Source: Vibrio mytili (GTDB lineage: Bacteria > Pseudomonadota > Gammaproteobacteria > Enterobacterales > Vibrionaceae). Taken from it: a stretch of DNA of 64,000 nucleotides. Both the position numbers and the translations under genes were made by a program. Every line of letters starts with the position of its first letter. The stretch's first letter is position 1. This document shows, in pieces, positions 50,353 to 58,857 of the stretch. The stretch covers positions 1 through 64,000 of the forward strand of contig NZ_JXOK01000026.1 of assembly GCF_000830505.1 (NCBI RefSeq). Reading direction: 5' to 3'. The notes under the pieces are model-generated. The model ran no database searches. It had not been told where the DNA came from and saw nothing but the letters and a program-made list of their open reading frames with translations.

Positions 50353-50382
50353 CATGATCATTGTTCCGGAACGATGATCATG
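50353..50382. promoter_or_regulatory. 30-bp near-perfect palindrome upstream of the putR-like gene
   Basis: The left arm is CATGATCATTGTTCC, the right arm is GGAACGATGATCATG: 15-bp arms with one mismatch and no spacer. It is too symmetric to be chance and has no T run, so it is more likely an operator than a terminator. A 12-bp word CATGATCAAGGA occurs twice in the same gap, at 50335-50346 and 50604-50615, sharing the TGATCA core. No binding protein can be named. The rest of 50227-50665 holds no supported gene. Confidence 0.6.
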
Positions 50383-50665
50383 CCTGGTTAAGTTACGGCC
50401 AACGAACAATCAATTTCCCTATATAAAACAATATAATAATAAACGAGCAGCGCATCTTTGTAACATATCGCCAAAGATCCTCATCAAATTATCCTTAAAT
50501 GTTCAATTCAGCCACTTTAATAAGACGATTTGGCCTATGTACAGCACAGACACGCCCCACCCTAACGGCGTTATGCCAGTAATAGACGTTAAAATAGCGA
50601 AAGCATGATCAAGGATAAAGGAAGAACCTACTTATAGGTGAGAAGACTATGTTTGCTGTGCTCAA

Positions 50666-50695
50666 ATAAAAATACCGCTACGAATGAGCGGTATT
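50666..50695 (-). terminator. Terminator of pdxH
   Basis: AATACCGCT / AGCGGTATT, a 9-bp stem with a 7-base loop, followed on the minus strand by T5. It lies 18 bases after the pdxH stop. Confidence 0.85.
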
Positions 50696-50713
50696 GATTG
50701 TTCAGTGAACGCC

Positions 50714-51349
50714 TTATGGAGCGAGACGATCAATATCCCACTCACCATTATGCTGCGAGAATAAGAAGCGATCGTGTAGACGGTGCTCGCCACCTTGCCA
50801 GAATTCAATACTCTGGGGTTTTATCCGGAACCCACCCCAGAACGATGGCATTGGAATTTCACCTTTGGCGAATTTCTGCTTCAACTCTAGGAATTTGCCT
50901 TCTAACACCCCACGAGCCGAAATACGGCTACTTTGCTTACTGGCAATAGCAGCAAGCTGGCTTTCCTTCGGACGAGAGGTAAAGTACTTCATATTCTCCA
51001 TCGCCGTCAGCTTCTCTGCGGTACCCGTAATGTGGACTTGGCGTTCTAGCGGATGCCAAGGAAAGTGAAGGCTGATGTTTCGATTATGTTCCAGTTGTAA
51101 TGCCTTACGACTGCCTAAATTGGTATAAAATACGAATCCATTTTTATCGACGTTTTTCAGTAGAACGATACGTTGATAAGGCATACCATGTTCATCAACG
51201 GTCGCAACCGTCATTGCCGTCGGATCAGTTAATCCCGCCGCTACCGCTTGCTCCAACCAGAAATTGAATTGCTCAATCGGATCCGCTTTTAAATCTTTAC
51301 GACGCAGCCCACCTTTAGTGTACTCTCTACGAATATCAGCAAGTTCCAT
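50714..51349 (-). CDS. pdxH: Pyridoxamine 5'-phosphate oxidase PdxH
   Basis: A 211-residue FMN enzyme that makes pyridoxal 5'-phosphate from pyridoxamine or pyridoxine phosphate (vitamin B6 biosynthesis and salvage). The family pattern is complete: [43 protein letters not shown] (FMN and substrate), [31 protein letters not shown], and the C-terminal [25 protein letters not shown] signature. Single-gene unit with its own terminator. The divergent sensor kinase gene begins 41 bases from its start. Confidence 0.96.
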   Translation of the reverse strand: MELADIRREYTKGGLRRKDLKADPIEQFNFWLEQAVAAGLTDPTAMTVATVDEHGMPYQRIVLLKNVDKNGFVFYTNLGSRKALQLEHNRNISLHFPWHPLERQVHITGTAEKLTAMENMKYFTSRPKESQLAAIASKQSSRISARGVLEGKFLELKQKFAKGEIPMPSFWGGFRIKPQSIEFWQGGEHRLHDRFLFSQHNGEWDIDRLAP

Positions 51350-51390
51350 CTTTACTCCTTCACAATTTTTTGTCGATTGTGCGCTTGATA

Positions 51391-53331
51391 ATGGCTAAAT
51401 ACAAGGACATCTCTCGTTGTCGTTACGGCTCACAGCAGCAGTCAATACATTTTGATAACATAGCGCAAAAAACCAGTGAGTCGTCTGTGAATTTACTCAA
51501 CCCTAAAGCCGTACGCTACTTTTTAATGCTCTTGTTTACCATTGGTTTGACAGGGCTTGTATTTACTCATCAGTACGCGACAACTTACCAACACGATAAG
51601 TGGCAACAAAAGCTCACACGTCAAGCCGCACAAGTCACGCAGGAAGTCGATTACGAACTCGCAAAATTTGAGCAAATCCCAAATCTTCTCAGTCATGACC
51701 CGCGCCTGATCCAAGCCATTAAACAAGGCACCGAGTCTAAAGAGCTCAATCTATTACTTGCCAACTGGTTGACGCAAAGCCTGGCAGACACCATCTATGT
51801 ACACGATCGTTCTGGACTGGTCATCGCTTCAAGTAACTATCTGCAGCCTGATTCATTCGTTGGCTCGAATTTCAGTTTTCGCCCGTACTTTCAAATTGCC
51901 CGCCGCGGACAGGCCGCACAATATGTTGCGTTAGGTATTCGTTCGAACGAACGCGGTTACTTCTTTTCCTCTCCCTTGTGGAAAAAAGGCGAAATAATCG
52001 GTGTCATTACAATAAAAGTGAATCTAGAACAACTGGAACAACGACTTGCGCAAAATGGAGCGGATGTATTGCTCACCGATAAACATAACGTCGTATTCAT
52101 GAGCAGCCTACCACAGTGGCGTTACCGAGCGTTGTTTCCACTCTCCACGGCCGCCGTCGATGAACTGACCAAAACCCGACAGTATGGCGATACTTTACCA
52201 GCCTATTATGGAGAGCTTACAGGGTACCGAAACGCATCAACGTTTACTGATAATCAATTGATTCTTTCACCACACTATCTCGCCTATGCATCGCCGTTGT
52301 TAGACAAAGGTTTTCGGGTTATTGCGTTTATTAATCACAACACAGTACTTACGTCCGTTATCCAAGCCGACGTGATTTACTTAATTTTATATGCGCTGCT
52401 CGCCTTAATCGCCCTTGCTTGGTTCCAAATGCTAGCCAATAAAGCCCGCCTAGCGAACCTTAATGTCGAACTTGAGGAGAAAGTCGTCCAACGAACACAC
52501 ATTTTGAGTGAAGCCAACCAAAAACTGCAGCAAACGATCCTTCAATATGAGCAGAGCCAAGAAGAGCTGAAGCAAACCCAACAAGAATTGACCCAAGCAG
52601 CCAAACTCGCGCTGCTAGGTGAACTCTCTGCCAGTATTAACCACGAAATCAATCAACCTCTATCGGCATTAAAAACCTTCACGGAAAACTCGCAGCGTTT
52701 GTTAACCATGGAACGCTATTCTATGGTGGCAGATAATTTAGATAAGATGCTGATGCTCAATGATACGATTGCAGAAGTGATCGCACGATTAAAAGTCTTT
52801 ACCCGCAAAACCGATCATGGATTTCATCATGAAGTATCGATATTGCACGATGCCGTTCATAACGCCACCAGCATATTAAGCAACAAATTAATCAAACAAG
52901 GGGTGACATTGAAAGTGCCCGATATAGATAATAATTTGAGATTAGCCATTCACAGCGTAGAGTTAGAACAAGTATTGATCAACCTATTCCACAACGCCGC
53001 ACAAGCGATGGATGGGCATAGTCTCAATCCTGTGATTTCTATTTCGGTTCAATGCCACGAATCGCATTGCGACATCTTAGTGTCGGATAATGGCCCAAGT
53101 ATGTCAGATAAAGCGCTAGATAAAATATTCGATCCATTTTTTACCACTAAGCCGGAAGGACTAGGACTTGGGTTAACCATCTCAAAGCGAATTCTAGAAA
53201 GCTACCAAGGTTCATTGAGCGCTCACAAACATTACGATCTTGAGTCAAATCAACCTACCGGCATGACGTTTGTGGTCACCGTGCCAATGGCAACAGCACA
53301 AAGCCACAAACATAGAAAAGATAACCAATAA
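51391..53331 (+). CDS. DctB-like membrane sensor histidine kinase
   Basis: A 646-residue sensor kinase. Membrane segments lie at about 40-58 and 315-340 and enclose a periplasmic PDC/Cache-type domain ([34 protein letters not shown]) like that of DctB, which senses C4-dicarboxylates. A coiled coil leads to the H-box [19 protein letters not shown]. The ATPase part has N-box [34 protein letters not shown]. The exact start is unsure; ATG 51391 lacks a clear ribosome site, and TTG/GTG starts nearby are possible. Operonic with the response regulator 12 bases on. Confidence 0.85.
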   Translation: MAKYKDISRCRYGSQQQSIHFDNIAQKTSESSVNLLNPKAVRYFLMLLFTIGLTGLVFTHQYATTYQHDKWQQKLTRQAAQVTQEVDYELAKFEQIPNLLSHDPRLIQAIKQGTESKELNLLLANWLTQSLADTIYVHDRSGLVIASSNYLQPDSFVGSNFSFRPYFQIARRGQAAQYVALGIRSNERGYFFSSPLWKKGEIIGVITIKVNLEQLEQRLAQNGADVLLTDKHNVVFMSSLPQWRYRALFPLSTAAVDELTKTRQYGDTLPAYYGELTGYRNASTFTDNQLILSPHYLAYASPLLDKGFRVIAFINHNTVLTSVIQADVIYLILYALLALIALAWFQMLANKARLANLNVELEEKVVQRTHILSEANQKLQQTILQYEQSQEELKQTQQELTQAAKLALLGELSASINHEINQPLSALKTFTENSQRLLTMERYSMVADNLDKMLMLNDTIAEVIARLKVFTRKTDHGFHHEVSILHDAVHNATSILSNKLIKQGVTLKVPDIDNNLRLAIHSVELEQVLINLFHNAAQAMDGHSLNPVISISVQCHESHCDILVSDNGPSMSDKALDKIFDPFFTTKPEGLGLGLTISKRILESYQGSLSAHKHYDLESNQPTGMTFVVTVPMATAQSHKHRKDNQ

Positions 53332-53343
53332 AGGAAAACAACG

Positions 53344-54573
53344 GTGAATAATTCTGTTTTCTTTGTCGATGATGAACCGCATATTCGAGATGCGGTATCA
53401 CAAGCCCTTGTCATCGAGGGGGTGGATGTAACTTGTTTTCCCAATGCTGTCGAAGCGTTACGTCAGATAGACCCCAATTTACCTGCCATCATCATTACTG
53501 ATATCCACATGCCAGTGATGAACGGCTTGGAATTTATGCGAACACTTATCAGTAAAAACCCTCACTTCCAATTTATCGTTTTAACGGGACACGGAGACGT
53601 CAAAACAGCAGTGGAAGCAATGAAAAGTGGCGCTTATGACTTTCTCGAAAAGCCGTTTTCAACGGAACAATTACTGAGTTCCCTACATAAGGCCAGCGAT
53701 AAACTCAGCCTGTTGCAAGAAAACATTTTGTTGAAAAAAGAACTCGATATGCAAACGCATGTTGGACCCAAAATGATTGGGCACAGTCAAGCCATCGTTG
53801 ACATTCGCCGAGCATTAATCAGCGCTCCTGAAAGGCGGCCTCTAATTTTTGTCGGACAAGAGGGCACAGGACGAAGATTAGCGGCACAATTCGCTCATGA
53901 TATCCATGCGCTTCCTGATAGCGAATTGATTGCAGCGTCTGGCGAAGACATATGCGAGCTTTCACTCGAAGGCTTAGACAAAAGCATCTACCATTTGACG
54001 CAGGGAAAAGAGCGTTGCAGCTTGTATTTGCATAGCGCAGAGCACGTATCGATTTCGCAATGGCAACGCTTACTTAACCATCCGGGGTTAGAGCGAGTGT
54101 TTGGTGCGACCACTCGAATACACGAAACAGAACTGAACCAACTAGCAACATTGATTCACTTGCCTCCTCTTGATGAACGGAAAGAAGATATCGGCCCTCT
54201 TTACAAACATTTTGTTCGTCACGCCGCGAGTCGATATCAACTTCAACCTCCTCATATCAGCTCAGAGGAAGTAAAGCAGTTGACCAACTTATCTTGGCCA
54301 GAAAACATTCGACAGTTACGGCAATTTGCTGAACTTCGCGCACTTAAACCAGAGCACTTTCGGATGGAAGATTGGAACTCTGAAAAAAGCATTGAAATAC
54401 AAAGCATGACTCAACGCACAGAGCACTTTGAATATTGCCTGTTGTTTGATGCGTTACAACGACATAGAGGCAGACTCAAAGAGGTTCAACTAGAATTACA
54501 AGTATCACGTAAAACCTTGTACGACAAACTGAAAAAGCATCAACTGGATAAAACCAAATTCAAGGCCTTTTAA
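53344..54573 (+). CDS. NtrC-like response regulator with degenerate AAA+ domain
   Basis: A 409-residue regulator. Receiver domain 1-120 is normal: VDDEP acid pair, Asp 53 in ITDIHMPVMNG, Lys in DFLEKPF. The middle domain is the NtrC/DctD ATPase but reduced: Walker A reads GQEGTGRRLA (the catalytic Lys is Arg), Walker B reads SLYLHSAEHV, and the sigma-54-contacting GAFTGA loop is absent. LPPLDERKEDI and the C-terminal Fis-type helix-turn-helix (GRLKEVQLELQVSRKTLYDKLKKHQL) remain. It starts with GTG. It probably binds DNA under control of the partner kinase but should not drive sigma-54 promoters. Confidence 0.85.
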   Translation: MNNSVFFVDDEPHIRDAVSQALVIEGVDVTCFPNAVEALRQIDPNLPAIIITDIHMPVMNGLEFMRTLISKNPHFQFIVLTGHGDVKTAVEAMKSGAYDFLEKPFSTEQLLSSLHKASDKLSLLQENILLKKELDMQTHVGPKMIGHSQAIVDIRRALISAPERRPLIFVGQEGTGRRLAAQFAHDIHALPDSELIAASGEDICELSLEGLDKSIYHLTQGKERCSLYLHSAEHVSISQWQRLLNHPGLERVFGATTRIHETELNQLATLIHLPPLDERKEDIGPLYKHFVRHAASRYQLQPPHISSEEVKQLTNLSWPENIRQLRQFAELRALKPEHFRMEDWNSEKSIEIQSMTQRTEHFEYCLLFDALQRHRGRLKEVQLELQVSRKTLYDKLKKHQLDKTKFKAF

Positions 54574-54715
54574 TCACAGGTTGAAGCATTGTCTCCAACG
54601 AGAATGAAGAAAATACCACTAATTTCATATCATTATTGGCTGTCGTTGCTGACAGACACCAGTAAAGGAAATAGAATCAAAAGGGTAAGCAGTCGCCATA
54701 AATTAGAGAAGTAAG

Positions 54716-56107
54716 ATGAGCCGAGATAATTACAGCAAGCTAAGCAACAATGAATTGAACTTCGTCGATGATAAAACGGCGGCGTTGCTTCTCAACACGC
54801 CACACAGTGCACGCTTAATGCTCTGGGTGATGATGTTATTTTTTATTGCGGCCATTGCATGGGCATCTTGGGCACAAATAGACAAAGTGACGGTTGGTCA
54901 AGGCAAAGTGATCCCTTCATCACAAGTCCAGGTAGTACAAAATCTCGAAGGTGGCTTGGTTAAAGAAATCCTGGTCAAAGAAGGCCAACTGGTTGAAAAA
55001 GGTCAGCAGCTACTGTTGATTGATGACACTCGCTTTCGTTCTGACTATCGCGAGCGCGAACAGCAAGTGGCCAACCTTACAGCATCAGTACTGCAACTGT
55101 CTGCGTCCATCAGCAGTGTGACCGTGAACCGTGATTTTGAATCCAAGGACTGGCGACAAAGTGTGGTGTTAGATTATGGCAAACTCACCTTCCCGCCGGC
55201 ACTCGAAGAGAGTCAACCGAAACTCACGCAACGCCAGAAGGCAGAATACCGAGAAAATTTGGATAATTTAAGAAGTCAGCTTTCTGTCATCGATCAGCAA
55301 GTACAGCAAAAACAACAAGACTTGGTCGAAATAGAAGCTCGAGTACGCAACTTACGCCAAAGCTATCAATACGCCTACAAAGAGCTGGATATCACCAAAC
55401 CTCTCGCAGATGAAGGTGTCGTACCTCGAGTGGAACTACTTAAACTTCAGCGACAAGTAAACGACACTCGTCGCGAAATGACATCAAGTGAACTGAAAAT
55501 TCCCGTTCTAAAATCCGCCATAAGAGAAGCGATGCTTAAACGCCTGGATGTCGCATTAAGGTTTCGCTCAGAGCAGCAAGAAAAACTTAATGACGCCCAA
55601 GACCAGCTTTCCGCATTAGTAGAATCTGCCGTAGGGCTGGAAGACAGAGTGAATCGAACTGTCGTCAACTCGCCCGTCACAGGCAAAATAAAAACCTTGA
55701 ACGTGAACACCGTGGGTGGCGTTATACAGCCGGGAATGGATATTGTCGAAATTGTGCCAACCGAAGACACGTTACTCGTCGAAGCGAAAATTGCGCCAAA
55801 AGACATCGCATTTCTACGCCCAGATCTCCACGCCATTGTTAAGTTTAGCGCTTATGACTTTACTAAGTACGGGGGCCTAGAAGGTAAGTTGGAACACATC
55901 AGTGCAGATACCACGCAAGATGAAGACGGCAACAGTTTTTATATCGTGCGCGTCAGAACAGACAAAACCAATTTTGGCCAAGACGCGGATTTACCGATTA
56001 TCCCGGGTATGACCGCTTCAATCGATATCATCACCGGGAAGCGAACCGTTTTGGAATATTTGCTTGAACCGATTTTAAGAGCCAAAACGAACGCCTTGAA
56101 GGAGTGA
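54716..56107 (+). CDS. lapC: Type I secretion membrane fusion protein LapC
   Basis: A 463-residue HlyD-family adaptor. Short cytoplasmic N-terminus, one membrane segment (MLWVMMLFFIAAIAWASWA, about 35-53), then the lipoyl half-motif VQNLEGGLVKEILVKEGQLVEKGQQLLLID, a long coiled-coil hairpin (about 130-300), the second lipoyl half (VNSPVTGKIKTLNV) and a beta-barrel domain. It links the LapB ABC transporter to a TolC-like outer-membrane channel. First gene of lapC-lapG-lapD-lapB. Confidence 0.9.
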   Translation: MSRDNYSKLSNNELNFVDDKTAALLLNTPHSARLMLWVMMLFFIAAIAWASWAQIDKVTVGQGKVIPSSQVQVVQNLEGGLVKEILVKEGQLVEKGQQLLLIDDTRFRSDYREREQQVANLTASVLQLSASISSVTVNRDFESKDWRQSVVLDYGKLTFPPALEESQPKLTQRQKAEYRENLDNLRSQLSVIDQQVQQKQQDLVEIEARVRNLRQSYQYAYKELDITKPLADEGVVPRVELLKLQRQVNDTRREMTSSELKIPVLKSAIREAMLKRLDVALRFRSEQQEKLNDAQDQLSALVESAVGLEDRVNRTVVNSPVTGKIKTLNVNTVGGVIQPGMDIVEIVPTEDTLLVEAKIAPKDIAFLRPDLHAIVKFSAYDFTKYGGLEGKLEHISADTTQDEDGNSFYIVRVRTDKTNFGQDADLPIIPGMTASIDIITGKRTVLEYLLEPILRAKTNALKE

Positions 56108-56221
56108 GTCACACAAAAGCATTTACAATGTGCGACAGCGCTCGATAAGTGGTTAAATAAAAAGCACTTACTTGTAACTAATTACGCCATTGGAAGAGTA
56201 CACTTGTGATATGAGTCTAAT

Positions 56222-56926
56222 ATGCGAGCCAAATTGAAGCGTAAAGTTACATTAATACTCAGTTTAAGTTGTTTTTCGTTCCAAAGTGACGGGCAAAACA
56301 ATACTAACGCACCATTGACGAAAGAAGAGCAGCAATGGGTGAATGCAGTCACACGAGTGTATGGCGAACGAGCGGGCATCCGCGTCAAAACATGGCGAAA
56401 GGAACTTGCCCATTTAAACAATATGGAGACTCGTGACAAACTTGCGGGCGTTAACAGTTTTTTCAACCAGTTATACTTTGTTGATGATATTCAGCTGTGG
56501 GGAAAGGCGGATTACTGGGCGACACCACTCGAGTTTTTGGGCAGTAATGGCGGAGATTGTGAAGACTTCACCATCGCCAAATACTTCTCGTTGCTTGAGT
56601 TGGGGATACCAGACACAAAAATGCGTTTGGTCTACGTAAAAGCGATAGCACTGAATCAGTTTCACATGGTTTTGGCTTATTACCCTACCCCAAGCTCTGA
56701 ACCGCTGATCCTCGACAACATCAACCCAGAGATTGTGAGAGCCTCCAAACGTGGCGACTTGCTACCAATATACAGTTTTAATGGTACAAATTTGTGGTTA
56801 ATTAAGTCTTCTGCAGGCAATGGAGAGCTTGCTGGAAAATCATCACGATTGAGCCTATGGAATGACTTACGTTCGCGCGAGCGTAAGTTACAGTTAAATA
56901 AACCTAAAATAAACTACGACGAGTGA
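56222..56926 (+). CDS. lapG: Periplasmic adhesin-cleaving protease LapG
   Basis: A 234-residue transglutaminase-like cysteine protease (BTLCP family) with an N-terminal signal (LILSLSCFSFQS). The catalytic triad is visible: Cys 113 in SNGGDCEDFTIAKY, His 148 in NQFHMVLAYY, Asp 165 in LILDNINPE, with spacing like that of Pseudomonas LapG. Known LapG needs calcium and cuts the N-terminus of the large LapA-type adhesin to release biofilm cells. It is held by LapD, encoded next, when c-di-GMP is high. Confidence 0.93.
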   Translation: MRAKLKRKVTLILSLSCFSFQSDGQNNTNAPLTKEEQQWVNAVTRVYGERAGIRVKTWRKELAHLNNMETRDKLAGVNSFFNQLYFVDDIQLWGKADYWATPLEFLGSNGGDCEDFTIAKYFSLLELGIPDTKMRLVYVKAIALNQFHMVLAYYPTPSSEPLILDNINPEIVRASKRGDLLPIYSFNGTNLWLIKSSAGNGELAGKSSRLSLWNDLRSRERKLQLNKPKINYDE

Positions 56927-56931
56927 GAAAC

Positions 56932-58845
56932 ATGACCCTATATAAAAAGCTAGTAGTGGGAATGGTTACGGTCTTTGTACTCTTGATGACATGCGTATTC
57001 GTAATCCAATTCAATACTACTCGAACCAGCTTGGAGCAACAGCAGCGTTCAGAGGTCAATAACACCATAAACACCGTAGGTTTGGCGTTAGCGCCTTACC
57101 TAAAGGACAACGATAAGGTCGCGATCGAGTCAGTCATCAACGCGTTGTTTGATGGCAGTACTTATTCCGTTGTTCGACTCACTTCGCTTGACTCTGACTA
57201 CCAGGTTGTGCGCTCTTATCCTATCAAGCCAAGCACCGTTCCAGAGTGGTTTATCAACCTCAATCTGTTTAAAGCGATTCATGATAAACGGGTCATCACC
57301 AGTGGATGGATGCAACTGGCAGAAGTTGAGATCATCAGTCATCCGGGCGCCGCTTATGAACAGCTTTGGAAGGGGTTCGTCGGCCTACTTTCTGCGTTCA
57401 GTATCATTTTCTTAGCGGGGTTAGTTGCGATCTCATACATCTTACGTCGATCGCTTAAACCATTAAGAGAGATCGTGCAGAAAATGAAGGACATCGCAAA
57501 CAACCAGTTCGGTGAACCTCTGACTCGTCCTAAAACGCAAGATCTGATCGCTGTCGTTGATGGTATAAACATCATGTCGGCTCAGATTGAACAATCATTC
57601 AGAGAGCAGGCCAACGAGGCACGACTACTTCGCGCGAGAGCTTACCTCGATCCAATTTCTAAGTTGGGTAACCGTTCGTTTTATCTAAACCAAGTGGATC
57701 AATGGCTGGCTGAGGAAACCCAAGGCGGTATCGCGTTGCTTCATGCTGAATACATCGGCGATATATACGAAACCAAAGACTATCAACGCGCCGATGCGCA
57801 CGTAAAAGAGCTTTCCCAACGTCTTAAAAATACCATTGATGTTCCAGGAGCAACCATCGCTCGCCTTTCCAGTGACGAATTCGGTCTGCTCTTCCCGCAC
57901 ATGGATGAAAGCGAACTGCGTATCGTTGCCGACAGTATTATGAACTGCGTCAATGGCTTAAATACTGATCCTACCGGACTTGCTAAACCTAAAGCCGCTC
58001 TGGGTGTCGCTCACAGTAAAGAGCACAGAAGTCGCTCTGATGTGCTATCGATGGTGGATAACGCGCTGTCGAAAGCAAAAGCGGAACCGGATAAATTGTA
58101 CGGATTTATCGGTAGTGAATCGCCATCGAACCTCATGGGTAAACAGCAGTGGAAAGCATTGGTCGAAGAAGCGATCCACAGTGGCTGGGTGAACTTCCGT
58201 TTCCAATCTGCCAAAAATGTTTGGGGCAAAGTTTTTCATAACGAGGTCTTTTCAAGCATCCAAAAGGATGGTGAAACCTTCCGTGCCAACCAGTATTTGT
58301 TTGCTTTAGAGCAATTAAATGCGACCAACATTTTTGACCAGTATGTGATTGAATCCATGATCAAAATGATTGAAAGTGGTGAACAGACTGATCCCGTCGC
58401 AATCAATATTGCTCATAGTAGTATTGCTCAACCTTCTTTCATTCGTTGGGCAACCAATACCTTGGCAAAACATGCCGACGTTGTCTCGCAGCTGCACTTT
58501 GAGATCCCCGAAGAATGCTTTATTGAACACCCACACCACACTGCCCTATTGTGTAACGCCATTCGTCAAGCAGGCGCAGTATTCGGAGTGGATAATTATG
58601 GCCGCAATTTCCACTCGCTTGAGTACATTCACGAGTTTCGTCCCAACTACGTCAAACTCGACTATCTATTTACCCATAACTTAAACGACGAAAAACAGAA
58701 ATTCACCTTAACGTCGATTTCGCGTACTGCTCATAATTTAGGTATTACGACCATTGCATCGCGTATCGAAACTCAAATCCAATTGGACTTCCTCAACGAA
58801 CACTTTGTAGAAGTATTCCAAGGATTTATTGTCGACAAAGAATAA
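56932..58845 (+). CDS. lapD: c-di-GMP receptor LapD (degenerate GGDEF-EAL)
   Basis: A 637-residue inner-membrane receptor. Membrane segments flank a periplasmic LapD-N domain (about 25-150) that should bind LapG. HAMP comes next, then a GGDEF-like domain whose signature is SSDEF (RLSSDEFGLLF) and an EAL-like domain whose motif reads NEVF. Both are catalytically degenerate, as expected for a receptor that binds c-di-GMP and relays it outward. The ATG at 56932 (MTLYKKLVVG) fits the family start; a GTG at 56923 overlapping the lapG stop is an alternative. Confidence 0.92.
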   Translation: MTLYKKLVVGMVTVFVLLMTCVFVIQFNTTRTSLEQQQRSEVNNTINTVGLALAPYLKDNDKVAIESVINALFDGSTYSVVRLTSLDSDYQVVRSYPIKPSTVPEWFINLNLFKAIHDKRVITSGWMQLAEVEIISHPGAAYEQLWKGFVGLLSAFSIIFLAGLVAISYILRRSLKPLREIVQKMKDIANNQFGEPLTRPKTQDLIAVVDGINIMSAQIEQSFREQANEARLLRARAYLDPISKLGNRSFYLNQVDQWLAEETQGGIALLHAEYIGDIYETKDYQRADAHVKELSQRLKNTIDVPGATIARLSSDEFGLLFPHMDESELRIVADSIMNCVNGLNTDPTGLAKPKAALGVAHSKEHRSRSDVLSMVDNALSKAKAEPDKLYGFIGSESPSNLMGKQQWKALVEEAIHSGWVNFRFQSAKNVWGKVFHNEVFSSIQKDGETFRANQYLFALEQLNATNIFDQYVIESMIKMIESGEQTDPVAINIAHSSIAQPSFIRWATNTLAKHADVVSQLHFEIPEECFIEHPHHTALLCNAIRQAGAVFGVDNYGRNFHSLEYIHEFRPNYVKLDYLFTHNLNDEKQKFTLTSISRTAHNLGITTIASRIETQIQLDFLNEHFVEVFQGFIVDKE

Positions 58846-58857
58846 AAGGCTTCAACG

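Noticed and set aside
50186..50377. 63-codon open frame across the putR upstream region
   Set aside because: It overlaps the regulator gene start and the palindrome and has no ribosome site or recognisable content.
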